Source: Paraphoma chrysanthemicola (taxonomy: Eukaryota; Ascomycota; Dothideomycetes; Pleosporales; Phaeosphaeriaceae). Taken from it: a stretch of DNA of 64,000 nucleotides. Position 1 is the stretch's first letter. The number at the start of each line of letters is the position of its first letter. The notes below the pieces were generated by a model. That model saw only the letters and a program-made list of their open reading frames with translations, was not told the origin of the DNA and did no database searches. The stretch is from positions 1,302,001 to 1,366,000 of the forward strand of contig JAGMWG010000004.1 in assembly GCA_020744225.1 (NCBI GenBank). Direction: 5' to 3'. Below, piece after piece: positions 35,335 through 46,821 of this stretch. The position numbers were made by a program, and so were the translations under genes.

Positions 35335-35884
35335 GATGTCTTGATCAATCTTGATAGCTCAGAGATTGTCCTGAACTCCACACTTCGACGAGAATACCTG
35401 CGCATCTTATGAACACGTTGCCAACTATCTTGCTCAGCTTTGTCTCAGATGCTTCGTACAGTGCAATATCGAATACGAGCCAGCCCGTAAGCATACAAGT
35501 AGACGGTATGTATCCAATAGGAGGAAGTGAGGGAGAGACGGGACCGTAGCAGAATGTTGCTGAGCGTTGCGTCTGGACCAGAGGTCATTTGCAGCTGGTT
35601 TGGCTGCAAAGGCTTTCGGTGATCGAGTTGTTGTACGTGCTGATTCACACGTCAGCTCTCCCTTCCGCAGCGCTATTGGCATTTCTTTCTCCCTAGTCAG
35701 CGTTTCGAAGCGGTTAGGTGAAAGCAGCATTGTCTGAATACGTGGAGTTCAGGGGGGGGGTTAAAGTGGCTAGGGAGGAGTCTAGGACGGGCCGTCGCGT
35801 GCATGCGCAGGGATCGTGCTAGATTCTGGCAATTGTATGATACACTCTATGCATGATCTGGAACTCATCACTGTCATCTTCTGC
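35335..35884. other. Intergenic, promoter of the secreted protein gene
   Basis: 550 bp between the start of the secreted-protein gene and the end of the acyl-CoA dehydrogenase, both on the minus strand. Contains a G9 run near 35,752. No gene supported. Confidence 0.5.
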
Positions 35885-37370
35885 TTACAACTTCGATGAT
35901 CCGGATGGTCTCTCGAGCGCTTTTGTCTTGTTCTTGAAGTTCTTGACCAGTTGTCTAACACCAAGGTCCATCATGACGTCCTCCGAACCGCCGGGTATCC
36001 TGATGCCGGGCACTTCTCTGTAGATTCCTATGGATTCATTAGTTCTAGCTACTCAAGGTTGCACAGATTGCTTACTCTCAATCAGTTCGCCCTGACCACT
36101 CTTCGTATATCCATTTCCACCGAACAGTAGTTGCGCGCACTGGGCACACTCGTTCAGCACGATACCGCTCTGTGCTTTGACCATGGCTGTCAGACCACCG
36201 AGTTCGATATCCGCTGTTGCTTTCGGGAGCTTGGTCATCTGGTATACGAACTGCTCGACCCACGCCCATTGGCTTTCGAGCAGCGCGCCACATTTCGCGA
36301 GACGGTGTCGGACGACGGGCTGATCGATGAGGGGCTTGCCGAATGCTTCGCGCTTGAGTACGTATTCCATGGCTGCGCCGAGGGCGACACGGGCTTGGCG
36401 GGTTGCGCCAATCGCAATGGATAGACGCTCGTGGTTGAAGTTCGTCATGCTGTGTCTTGTAAGCTCCAAGTCATCCGAGCTAAGCATGGTCAATCCTACA
36501 TGTACTTCATACCCATGCCCTCTTCTCCGATCAAGTTCTCCACAGGAACTTTCACGTCATCGAGCTCGATGAAGGTAGTACCCGCAGAAACCTGGCCTCC
36601 GACCTTCAATCTACGCATGTTGACGCCTGGATATCCCTTCAGTGGCACAACGAGCATCGACAGCCCAGTTGGACCTGGCCCACCAGTTCGTACTGCCATT
36701 GAGCTGAACTCTGCCCAGATGCCATTGGTGATCCACTTCTTCGTACCGTTGACAATATAGTGTTTGCCATCAGGTGTCTTCACAGCAGTTGTAGTGATAT
36801 TGGCTACGTCTGAGCCGGCTTCGGGTTCGGTGATGGCGATGCAGGTCCTCTTCTTGCCGGTCAAGAGTTCGGGGAGGAAACGCTCCTGCAACTGCTTGTT
36901 ACCGTACTTGATGATCGGAGGTACTCCAAAGGACATTCCCGTCGTCAAAGATCCTGCTGGGCCGGCAAGACCAGTCCGCGCCATCTAGTGCTTCCATCAG
37001 CGACGCTCTCTCAGCTTCCACACGCAATGCAGATACATACCTCATCTGCGTAGATCATAGTATGGATGTAATCCCACTCCTCAACCTTCACAACACCAAG
37101 GATATCGTGAATACCGAGCTTCTTTAGCCACTCCACAGGTAGCGGCGCAGGAAGTGTGGGTAGCAGCATGCCATTCTTCGCGAACGTCTCAAAGACATGC
37201 TCAGGTAGTGTCTCGGCTGTATCCCACTCCAGTGACTTCTCGAGCAGATGCTCGTCTACGAACTTGCGGCAAGCCTTCTGCCACCGCAAATGCGTTTCTT
37301 TATAGTATGGGGATGGCAGGCCGGCGACATACGGTGGTTCCGAGAAGGGCACGAAGGCTGTGGACGACAT
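35885..37370 (-). CDS. Acyl-CoA dehydrogenase
   Basis: FAD-dependent enzyme that introduces the alpha-beta double bond into an acyl-CoA; in filamentous fungi such proteins act in mitochondrial or peroxisomal fatty-acid and branched-chain breakdown. Exons on the minus strand: 37041-37370, 36500-36984, 36076-36449 and 35885-36027; 443 aa. Seen: CIAITEPEAGSDVA (FAD/substrate region), KWITNG, the DVKVPVENLIGEEGMGMKYI block completed at the second junction, FNHERLSIAIGATRQAR and LFGGNGYTKSG. At the position of the usual YEGT catalytic glutamate the sequence has PGGSED, so the base is probably the glutamate in NHERL, as in isovaleryl- and long-chain enzymes (inference). No clear mitochondrial presequence; the C-terminus (SSKL) resembles a type 1 peroxisomal signal, suggesting a peroxisomal enzyme. 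Confidence 0.92.
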
Positions 37371-38083
37371 GGTGACGGTGGCGTGTCGAAGAGATTAGCC
37401 GAAGATTCTCTGTTATCAAGAAGAAGTGTAGGTCTTTTCGAGCCAGAGCTCACGCGTTGGTTCGGCTACATGGTGGTGGTGAGCTCGGTATATAAGGGAA
37501 GCCGCTTGCGCTTGTTTGGTGCAAAGGTGGAGAATCTGGGGTCGAGCCTCGCGAAGAACCGAGGTTTGCCGGACACAGACACGGGTAGGAACACCACATG
37601 AACGTGCGAACTTCATCGATGATTATAGTAACAATGCACGAGACTTGTCTATGTGAACCCCCAACCTTCAATTAGATGGTTTACGGCCCAATTGAGCTAT
37701 AAGTTACCCTGGTGGGCTCAACTCGTACCTGCACTTTTCAGCAGCTGTCGAGGCATCAGGTTCTCAGGCTCGACGACGACAAAAGGTTACAAATATAGAA
37801 TTGGTCATCGCACATTTCACTCCCATTTCCCAGGCCCAGGATAGACATGTCTTGTCCTGGCTACCAACGCGATACATCACACCCTCCGAGGCAGGTCGGC
37901 GATGCCATATCAGTCGCACTGACACGAGCCGTGGCAAAAGCGACTCGGTAGGGCGAGTCATGTTAGACGGCACCCACGCGGCTACATTTCGCTGAATGTA
38001 ACGGGCGCAATCAGAGGAATGTATTGTAATTTTCCATCTATCTGTGTGATGAGTGCCACTGTACATGATGCATCAATCATTCG
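37371..38083. other. Intergenic, upstream of acyl-CoA dehydrogenase
   Basis: 713 bp. Holds a TATATA word near 37,490, about 120 bp before the dehydrogenase start, and the tRNA-like relic listed separately. No coding gene supported. Confidence 0.5.
37652..37708 (-). pseudogene. Decayed tRNA-like sequence
   Basis: Read on the minus strand it starts GGTAACTTATAGCTC, has a TAGCTCAATTGG A-box, a possible anticodon arm with loop CTAATTG, and GGGGGTTCA resembling the start of a T-arm/B-box. The T-stem partner and the 3' acceptor strand are absent, so it is not a working tRNA. It may be a tRNA fragment or a remnant of a tRNA-derived element. The anticodon cannot be trusted. Confidence 0.4.
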
Positions 38084-41000
38084 TCACTCATCTTCCAAGC
38101 CAAACTCCTCGCCAACCATTTCCATCAATCTTGCTATATGTTCAAGAACTTCAACATCTCGTCTTGCTACCCGCGAAGCCTTGGCCAACAAAGGGTATAG
38201 CCTATGCAAGTGTTTTCTATGCTTCGACTTCACTCCTGGGGCATCAGGAATGGCTTGTGGTTCACTCTGCAGCTTGCCAAGCTCTTTAAGGACGTATAGC
38301 AATTCGCTTCTCTCTGATTCCGGCGCAGGCATGCGACCTCGCAAGGGGTGGTCTGCGATATAAGTCTTAAGAGGAAGCGCCGCCCGTAATATGAGATATG
38401 GGGCCGCTGCCTGTGCGAGTTTAACGCAAGCAGGACTGCCATCATGGACATGAACAAGGCTGAACAGTTCAGAGAGGCAAGAGTAGCTCATCTTTAATCG
38501 CCAAGTGACCTCGAGCTCTGCTGTCTGGCCATACCGAGTTTTGTAAAGATCCTCGAGTGGAGCTCCGACGAGATCTGGAAGCTCACCCTCAAGTGGTGTG
38601 TGAATGAGCGAGGTGGAGAACAAATTGCGCATATAGGTCCTGCGAAGTACATCTGGAATGGCAGGCGTGCCGAGACCAACTGTCAAGAGATGTCGTAGCT
38701 GGGAGAAAGATTCGATATCAAAAGTCTCGTCACTCTCAATCGATTGAGGAACGTTGTTCAGTGTGGAGAGCTGAGCTCGTGTGATGTCGTGTGATAGTGT
38801 GATGAGGGTGGCCCAGATTTCCTTCAGCGAGGTTTTACTTTCTATCTGGCCATTCACAAGTGGCAGAGTTGGTTCAAGGATGGCTATTGTTGTACTTGTC
38901 GCTTTTTGCCAGAGTGCAGGTGGTTTCCCCTCTCGATGCCAGGAGTACTTCTCGTGTATCGATTTTTCCAGGCTCTGGAGGGCAAACAAGACAGTACCGT
39001 CGGTGTATATCTCCTCTTGGTTGATGTGCTGAACTATAACGTGCTGTAGAAGTGTCATGGAGGATTTCGCGAGGGCGACAAACGTGGGGCCTTGCTTATT
39101 GGGAGTTTTGGCATGTGCGGAATACGGGAGGACCACGAAACGACCTAGGAGTCTTGCAAGGGCTGAAGGTAGGCTCGAGTCCTTTAGCTCTATGGAAGCA
39201 AAACAGCTGATGAGCTTTGTCTGAAGCGGCGTCATGTGGTCCACGTCGGAGGAGTAAGCTATTTGATCGGAGTCGATGACACATGACTCGAGATTCATGA
39301 GCATTGTAGGAAGTTTCGGATCAAGCGCGTCCCCAGTGAGCTTGTATATTGCCTCAAAAGCCGTGGCATATGCGAGAAATGCATCCTGGTTGCCATCATC
39401 ATTCGAAGACCACTTCTCGCGGTGATCAAAATATGATGTCCATACGTCAGCTGTCGCGAGAAGCGGTGCCATACCTATCCGTTGCGAATCACTGACATGT
39501 GATAAGATGTCGCTCATCGTCGTAAATACGGACAGCCCGAGAGCATGCGAATTACAATCGAAGTATTTCTGCAAGCGTTCGAGAAGCTCCAACCAGGCAC
39601 CACCAAGCTGGGAGGGCTGTAAACCCTCCATGTGCGCGACAAACAAGGCGCTGACCGTCTGAAGCACGGTCTTAGTTGTCTCAGTCCAACCTGCCAGGTT
39701 TGTGTTGTTTGATGATGCAGTTCTAAGGTCATGCTGGACAGCACAGTTCGCCTCCACCATGCCAAACAAGACTGTATGAAGACAGAGCAGCCACACATCT
39801 GAGGAGAATTGCTCGGAAGAACTCTCGAAGATTCTTTGTATGGTTTGTGCGGCTGAATTCCGCACTTCAGTCCGCACGTCAGTGGTGATGGAAGATAAAT
39901 GTACCAGTAATTGTAGCCAGAGTGCAGGCACGAGGCCCTCTCGAGAATGTGGTGCGAGGTTTCTTTGGACAGAATCCGTATCTCGGGTCTGACCAACAAG
40001 AGTCGGCAACGATGACAAATCGTTGCGCGGTTGCAGAAAGTCTGATACATTCCAAAAGAAGGTGATTGCCTAATTTCTAGTCAGCTCTAGCTGGACGCCG
40101 CGGATTTTATGTATTCACTGACGGTGAGCGACATATTGAGGTCTTCTTGTTGGCAAGAAAAGCCCAGCAAAACATCCAGAAGCGTCGATAAACAAGTATC
40201 GGGTACAGCGGACATAAAATCGGAGCACACAAGTTGCACAGTCGCAAATGCGGAACGAGCCAACGATCTGGATACTACACGAACAGCCTGTGGCTTGTTA
40301 GCCAGGCTGCGCAGTGAGGACTCTACCGATGCATGGTGATGTGAGGTGGAGCTTGCTTCGTTGAGAAACACGCTCATTAAGCTTTCCAGAACAGCGCCCC
40401 AGCCCGCGACAAGCGACTCTCCACATTGTTCGACAACGCCTCTGAGTGCTTCAAGAGCTATCTGATGAACTCTGATGTCTGTTTCATGACGAGTGTCCTC
40501 ATGTGTGATGTTGTTGTGATGCAAGCCAAGTATTTGGGCTTGAATCGCAAGTAAGATTCGTGCCTGGATATCCTCACGGTGCTCATCAGCCATGGAACTT
40601 TCTGCAATATCTCTGACAGTCCTCGACAGAATATCGGCAGCAAGAAGTCTTGTGGAAACGGCATTGTGGCCACCCGAAGCGAATTGGACGATTTGTGTGA
40701 TGAAATTGTCCCATCCGCTCTCGGCTGGGTCGAATTGAGACAGTCTTGCTTCGTTGAGAGTAGCCAATTCGCCTATTTTGTTCAATGCAAAAGCAGAGTC
40801 GCGTGAATTGGTTTCAGTACTCAAGGATATACTTGAAACACTGCCCATTCGCCTTTGGTGCGGGATTTGTGGCCGGTTTGACACTGTGAGAGCCTTTTGA
40901 CCATTGTCGCCGGAAGTCCCTGGATTTAACAATGCGCATAGAGCTTCTAGCACCTCCTTGAAAGATTCGTTTGGATAATCAACAGTGCTCTCAAACAGAC

Positions 41001-43405
41001 GCCGCGCTGCTGCTTGTACGGCTGATGTTTCGGCTTCCATTTTCTCGGCAGCACCCTCAGAATCGATTCGGGTTGCCTGAGTACTTGAGGTGCGGCCATG
41101 CTGGCTAGACAAGGCCATTACCAGATCAGCCACCTGCAGTGTCTCAAACACGATGGACCATCCTGCTTGTAGGGTAGGACCTAGGGCGATGGCTAAATTG
41201 AGTAGAGCCCGTAGGCAAAGCATATTCCGGGCACCAAGCGCGGGCATAGTAACATCATGAGATGGACGGCGGTCTCTATCGGCGGACGTAGAAGATGTTT
41301 GGCTGGCCAGACTGTCGACGCTAAGTAAGCCCTTCGCATTTGCGAAGATACCAGTCTTCTCAGCCATCGTCGGTTTGGGAGAGGATATGCTTGCCATGGC
41401 AAGGTTCGAAGGCACAGCTGCCTTGCTCAGGGTCGTCAAGAAGGCGTCTCGAGGTGTTGTCAACCTAAGGAGGCCAGAGACTTGGGTGAATTTTTGGATG
41501 GCACGAACAAGAGCGCGATAGTAGTCAGTGTCAAGTGCAGCATTGAGAAATGTGGAACAAGTCGCAAGCACTGCAGGCCAGCAGTCTGTAACAAGTGACG
41601 CTGAGGCCTGTATATATTGGTACGCAGGATGATCAGTAAGATCCAGTGGATTGACTGGTACGGTCTTTCTTCGGAATGATTGCGTCCTTGAAAGACGTCG
41701 AATGCTCGTATCTAGGTCGTTGGTGCCTGCATCAAATTCAGCTGACTGTTCCGGTTTCTTCTTCCGGCTCTTGCTTTCGTGGTGGACAGTCAGAGGGAGA
41801 ACAAACTTTGCCAGACTCTCCGAGATGTTGGTTATGCAGGTGAGCACCAGGCTGTAGATATATGTGTCTGGCAGAGATGGTGGGTCGCTTTTGTCAAGAT
41901 GCTCGAGACAAGGTGCCTTCAATGTGCTCCATTGAAAGCTGATTCCCGGTGAGCGGTTGGTGCTGTTGCTTTCGACGACAGGTCCGCCGATCACACCAGC
42001 CAACGCACCCGCTTCCGCTACCGCTTGATCTGAGCTAATGACTTTGCCGTTTTCAAGGTGCGTGGGTGCTGAGGACTGCTGACCGAGTCCAATCAGGGTG
42101 GGTTTTTCCATTGCGAGCCGGACAAAGGACGCCAGATTATCGCCAAATATGGCTTTCTTGCCTTCTGATGCATCGAAATGATTGTAGATTAGAAGTAGCA
42201 GACGAGAATCGCCATATATGCCCCGAAATGTTTCTAGGCAAAGAGCCCGTTTCCACAATGGCGAGGCTTCGGGATCGAGCATGTGATTCAACAATCCTAG
42301 CGCAATCTCACACTCGGAAGGGAGAATCTCGAGATGATTCCGAATGACAAGATTGAGAATTCGCATAAAGCGAACAGTAACGGGAAACGAAAGGCGGTCC
42401 GAGAGCGATTGAATGATCAACGGCATTAGTAGAGTGCGTACAAGATGTACTTGCTCGACATGAGAAGTCATTATCGTGCCGTGGTTGGACAAGATCGCTT
42501 CGACCAACTCGAGTAAGGAGGCTGGTGGGATGGGACTGAGGCGCATAAATAACGGTTTCTCACCGACCACCAATAACACAAGATCGTTGAATAGCTACCA
42601 TTCGTCAGACTTGCTGCAAGTTATGGGAAAACTTCACACAAACTTTGTAGGCATCGTGTGCAGCTGGCCGAAGTGGGACTGGGCCATCGTGACCTTTGAC
42701 TTCAGTCACAGTCGGAATTTCGAGAGCTCGGTCTGACGATGCAATGAGCGAGGATTCAACATGTCACTTTACGGTTCCTACCATCTTCCGAAGCTACCCT
42801 GTCAAATACAGTGATGACGAGCTGCTGCAGGGTGGCTGCTGCCGTGCCACTAACAGCTGGATTCTTCGCATTTTGAAGGCTCGAGCATATCTGCAGGATA
42901 GTCGATAGTTGGTCTCCTCGAATCTCAGCTGCATAGTTCTGAAGAAGGGATGGCAGAGCCTGAAGGATTTTTAATTGGACGTCATGGCCTTACTGCATTA
43001 GCCCACCAGTTACATGCTAGGTCGTGGCGCCCATACTCAAAGTAGCAGACTCTCTAAGAGATTCAAGCACCTCATTCAGTCGTTCTCTTGGCAAGGCCTG
43101 AGAAACACTGAGTCTTTGGAGACAAGAGACACCAGTTGCTGCAAATTTGCCATTGCGAGTGTTGCACGCGATAATGAACGGGGATATAAAGTGCGGACGT
43201 CGTGATATGTCTTGCCTACTGTTAGTCTGATTCTTCACCGTTCAGGGCATGCGAGCTTGCCTGCGGAGAGCTGGCTCTCAGACGTATTAGGAAGTGACTT
43301 GAGGTCCTGGAGGGACTTTTCTGCAGCCGTCCGAAGCTCGTTGTTCTTGCGCTTGGAGTCTTGAATGAGGGTGCCTAGTTCAGCGGCCAAAATCTGTGCT
43401 GTCAT
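38084..43405 (-). CDS. MON2: Golgi/endosome traffic protein MON2
   Basis: Large HEAT-repeat scaffold related to Sec7-family Arf-GEFs (without the Sec7 domain); at the trans-Golgi/endosome it works with Dop1 and the flippase Neo1 in retrograde traffic. Six exons on the minus strand: 43261-43405, 43037-43210, 42782-42988, 42644-42732, 40123-42594 and 38084-40069; 1,690 aa, the family's size. The N-terminus MTAQILAAELGTLIQDSKRK is the DCB region; splicing then forms SADISRRPHFISPFIIACNT and SHDVQLKILQALPSLLQNYA. The HUS-type region follows with LFNDLVLLVVGEKPLFMRL, and AITFFWNVSDFLQPRNDLSS forms at the last junction. The first intron (43211-43260) has a GC donor and AG acceptor with a GACTAAC branch. 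Divergent from MMS2. Confidence 0.92.
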
Positions 43406-43847
43406 TGTCGGGAACCCGGCCTGATCATCCAGCTACACTCCATGGGTCCAAACAAATCGTATGGCTGCCGCAATAAAGTCGATGAGCGTACTGTTGGAGG
43501 AGAGTTGTGATGTACGTGTTGTCACATTACGCGGAGCGCGGCCAAACAGATCCACCGCGATACAGGTGAGACCCTGGCGCCTGCCGTCGTCATAGCGCGA
43601 TCTGCTTGGCTCCACAAGCAGCAGGCGCAATCACAGTCACGATTTGGCTGGCCTGTGTTTGTGCCTGGCCTGGATAGCTTCACCGGTATTTGAGCATCTG
43701 GCCATTCGAGTTAGACCTCCCCCGTGATCTCCCAATCTCAGTAGACTTGACGCCGACTGCCATCCAACCGATAGCGGGGTTCAACCCACCATCTCTCGCG
43801 TCACACTATCCCCATCACCACATCCACATCCACATCACAGCGCGAAC
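43406..43847. promoter_or_regulatory. Divergent promoter, MON2 / MMS2
   Basis: 442 bp between divergent start codons. Just before MMS2 there is a run of CATCCACATC-like repeats (about 43,805-43,840), typical of a leader. No gene inside. Confidence 0.55.
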
Positions 43848-44469
43848 ATGGGTGCCAAAGTCCCACGAAACTTCCGCTTGCTGGAAGAGCTCGAGAAGGG
43901 CGAGAAAGGCCTCGGTGCTGGTACGAGGATCATCGAACGCGCAGTCATGATGTGACGCAGGCTAAGAGTCAATAGAGGCATGCTCGTATGGCCTCGACAA
44001 TGGTGACGACCTCCTCATGTCAGATTGGAATGGCACAATCCTCGGGCCTCCACATGTATGCCCCGAACCCGCTGTAGTACGGAATGGCATCACGCTGACT
44101 GCTCTTCCAGAGTGTCCACGAGAACCGCATCTATAGCGTCAAGATCCACTGCGGCCCAAGCTATCCCGATGTACCTCCGGAAATCTCCTTCACGTCCAAG
44201 ATCAATCTGCCCTGCGTAAACCCACAGAACGGCAAGGTAAACAAGTCTGGGACAAACGACGCAGCACAGGCTAATGAGCGCAGGTCGACCCGTCCAAGCT
44301 GCCCTGCCTGGCACAGTGGAAGCGCGATTTCACCATGGAGACGATACTCATAGAGCTTAGAAGGTAGGACCCTCCCCACAGATGTCAGGACGTGGCTGAC
44401 AACTCTAGGTATATGGCCCTACCGCAGAACAAGAAGCTTCCACAGCCGCCCGAAGGCACTACATTCTAG
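43848..44469 (+). CDS. MMS2: Ubiquitin-conjugating enzyme variant MMS2
   Basis: Catalytically inactive E2 variant that pairs with Ubc13 to build Lys63-linked ubiquitin chains in post-replication DNA repair. Five small exons: 43848-43920, 43976-44055, 44111-44236, 44284-44363 and 44409-44469; 139 aa, the usual length. No single exon is longer than 42 codons, so simple ORF scans miss the gene. Read through: VPRNFRLLEELEKGEKG at the start, DWNGTILGPPHSVHENRIYS across the second junction, CGPSYPDVPPEISFTSKINL, and RRYMALPQNKKLPQPPEG at the end. The active-site cysteine and HPN motif of true E2s are absent, as expected for a UEV. Confidence 0.95.
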
Positions 44470-44873
44470 CGAGAATCATTTTCAATGAATAGAAACCAAC
44501 GAGCCATCGACATAGGTTCCAGAAGTGTGATGCGACATAGCACCCCGAAAGACAATGCGAAACGTAGGAACGAGACTGACGAGCATTGAATCGGAGTACT
44601 GAAGTGCCGGGATACACATATGCCCCCAGAAGGGAATGAACAACGTCAATAGCAAGCTAGTGTACTGCCATGACTACATTGTTGCACTTTATCTTGAATA
44701 TCTTCGAGCAGCGGCTGTCCCAGACGGCCGGGGTTGTTCTTGACATTTCACGTGATCGTGCGACATGGTCGAAGAACTTCGCGTTGCAGCACGTAGTGTC
44801 CACCACAAAGCCGTCTCATGCATGCCCCGATTTCTCCCTCCCATTAAGTCGACCCAGCATCGTGTTGCAGGTA
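44470..44873. other. Intergenic, upstream of LYR protein
   Basis: 404 bp between co-directed genes. The LYR frame stays open upstream to an ATG at 44670, so part of this stretch could be coding if that start is used. Confidence 0.5.
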
Positions 44874-45768
44874 ATGCTCAAAGGCGCTTTATTGGGAAGC
44901 CATCTGACCGTTACAGCGATTGCTCTGTACAGGGCTCTGCTTTCGCGATGTTCCTCCGCTCCATTAACCGATGACGAGCGCGTGCCGCTACGCAACGCGA
45001 TCCGCAATAAATTTCGCAGGAATAGGAAGCTTTCAAGTCCATATTTGCTTGGACTGAGCTTCAAAGCTGGCTATGAGGTGAGCATCACGTCTTGCAGGAG
45101 TGGAGTAAGCAATTGACGCTCTCCAGGCCCTTGACTATCTCGACGAGGTGTCGAACGGCAACAGCACGAGTGCAGGCATGCTCTCGCAATTGATCGCGGG
45201 TCTGTCCCACAGTCTAACACGCACTCCTCGTCCACGGACAGTGTCGCAGCCTTCTATACCCAAGGAGCGACTCGCTTCTCTCCCTCCAGAACGCGCTGTT
45301 CTCAACGTCCGTCCTTATGCACAAACGTCCGGCCCACGGCATGTTCCGATGATTGCTTCTGCAAACGGCGTCCCTTTTCTGCGTCTCACAAAGCCACAGC
45401 CGCCAGCTCTGTCACGAATGCTTCGCCAACGCCTAGAGACAAAACAGCGCATGTTTGATACGAAGGTCATGCTTGCAAACTGGTGGCTGCCCGTGGCAAA
45501 ACAGGAGGATGACTGGGATGCCTTGCTTCGCGTGGGAGCCAAGAGGCGTGTAGAAGGTGATGACGACAGACTGAAGTGGGTAGATGCAATTAGATTGAGC
45601 GAGAGGGAAAACAAGGAGACTCATGAAAGAGACCAACTAAAGGAGATGGAAATAACGGGGAAGATGCAACGGATCGTCGATCTGGAGACGGAGCTGGCGC
45701 TGAAGGAAGGTCGGACAATCATTCGAGGGCGGAAGAATAGGCCGCTCAAAGTTATCAAGCCGAAGTAA
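44874..45768 (+). CDS. LYR-motif (Complex1_LYR / Cup1-like) protein
   Basis: Member of the LYR-motif group, small mitochondrial matrix proteins that act as assembly factors for Fe-S and respiratory complexes through acyl-carrier protein; this one resembles fungal Cup1-like LYR proteins. Exons 44874-45077 and 45127-45768; 281 aa. The motif ALYRALLSRC is near the N-terminus, followed by the conserved RNAIRNKFRRNRKLSSPY block and, across the junction, FKAGYEALDYLDEVSNGN. The C-terminal half is basic and helical (ETKQRMFDTKV, QRIVDLETELALKEG). An upstream in-frame ATG at 44670 would add 68 residues that look non-conserved; I prefer 44874 because the LYR motif then lies close to the start, but this is not proven. 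Confidence 0.75.
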
Positions 45769-45845
45769 TGACTTCACCAGCAGCATTGAAACACCATGCA
45801 AGTGAGATCAGAACTGGGTATATTCCGCAACAACCACAGGCACCA

Positions 45846-46648
45846 TTAGGAAGTAATCTTCAGCTTCTCGATGTCCACACCGTCCTCCTCGTCATCTTCA
45901 TCCTCGTCATCCACCTTGCCAACCAGGCCCTTCTCCCAAAGCTCTCTTCCTGACATTTTTTTCTCCTCCTTCTTCACCCTCGCCTTCTTATCCTCCAGCT
46001 CTTTCTCCTCCACCTTCCGCACCTCTGCGTCTGCCTGCTCCTTCATGAACCGGTCTCTCCAAGCCAAGAAGCTTTCACGTGTGACCGCATCACCCTGGAA
46101 CTTCTTATTCTCTTCCTCTTCGAGTCTCGCTGCCTCCATATCTGCTAACGCTTGTTTCGCATTCTGGCGCTCGGTTATGAGCAGCTCGGCGGATTCTTTG
46201 AGCACGGTGACGAGCGTGAAAATCATTTGCATGCCCAGATTGTCTTGGATGGTGTCTGTGAGGCTGTCGAGGAGGCGTTGCTTGTCCTCTTGGATGTCGA
46301 GGTAAATGTGTTTGGGCGCATTGGGTGGTTGCGTTACGTCGAGTCGGGGCGCTTCGTCGGGGTAGTTGGGTGGATATTGGACGTTGAGAATGATCGTAGC
46401 TGTGTGGTGTTAGATATGCGAGGTATGCAGTAGCCGGCAGAACACGTACGTTGGTCATCTTCGCCTTCATAGTCTTCGTGTCTGCCGTCGTCGAGCTTTA
46501 TGGATATTCGGAACTCTGTCTCGGAAACCTCTATGCATAGTAAGAGTGCTGGTGATCATGACCGGGTGAAGCGCTGGCTACCTATCAATTCGTCTGGGAA
46601 GATAGACTCGAGGACTTCTCGCTCTTCTTGTTGGTCTTCGACGCCCAT
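45846..46648 (-). CDS. GIR2: RWD-domain protein GIR2
   Basis: Homologue of yeast Gir2 and animal RWDD1/DFRP2-type proteins; Gir2 binds Gcn1 and the GTPase Rbg2 on ribosomes and restrains Gcn2 activation. Exons on the minus strand: 46582-46648, 46450-46530 and 45846-46399; 233 aa. The RWD domain spans residues 1-115: EEREVLESIFPDELIEVSE is formed at the first junction, followed by TIILNVQYPPNYPDEAPRLD (the diagnostic YPPxYPxxxP motif) at the second. The rest is acidic and helical: KKARVKKEEKKMSGRELWE and a run of Asp/Glu before DIEKLKITS. Convergent with the LYR gene (77 bp between stops) and divergent from ACL4. Confidence 0.92.
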
Positions 46649-46821
46649 TGCGGCAGAATGGAGCTATGAAATTGAGGTATGATGCTGAGGCTTCTTTTGG
46701 CGGGGAAGTCGCGGTTCGGTCGCGCCGCCCCACGTCAGTGCTCGGACCACAAGACGAGATCTGCGAAATAATTTTTGGGCGAACTTGAACTGCTACTCGT
46801 ACAACTTTTCATATATTCAGG
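46649..46821. promoter_or_regulatory. Compact divergent promoter, GIR2 / ACL4
   Basis: Only 173 bp separate the two start codons. It contains a GC-rich block (about 46,703-46,735) with a CCACGTCAGTG word that resembles a CRE/bZIP site. Both genes likely share these elements. Confidence 0.55.
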
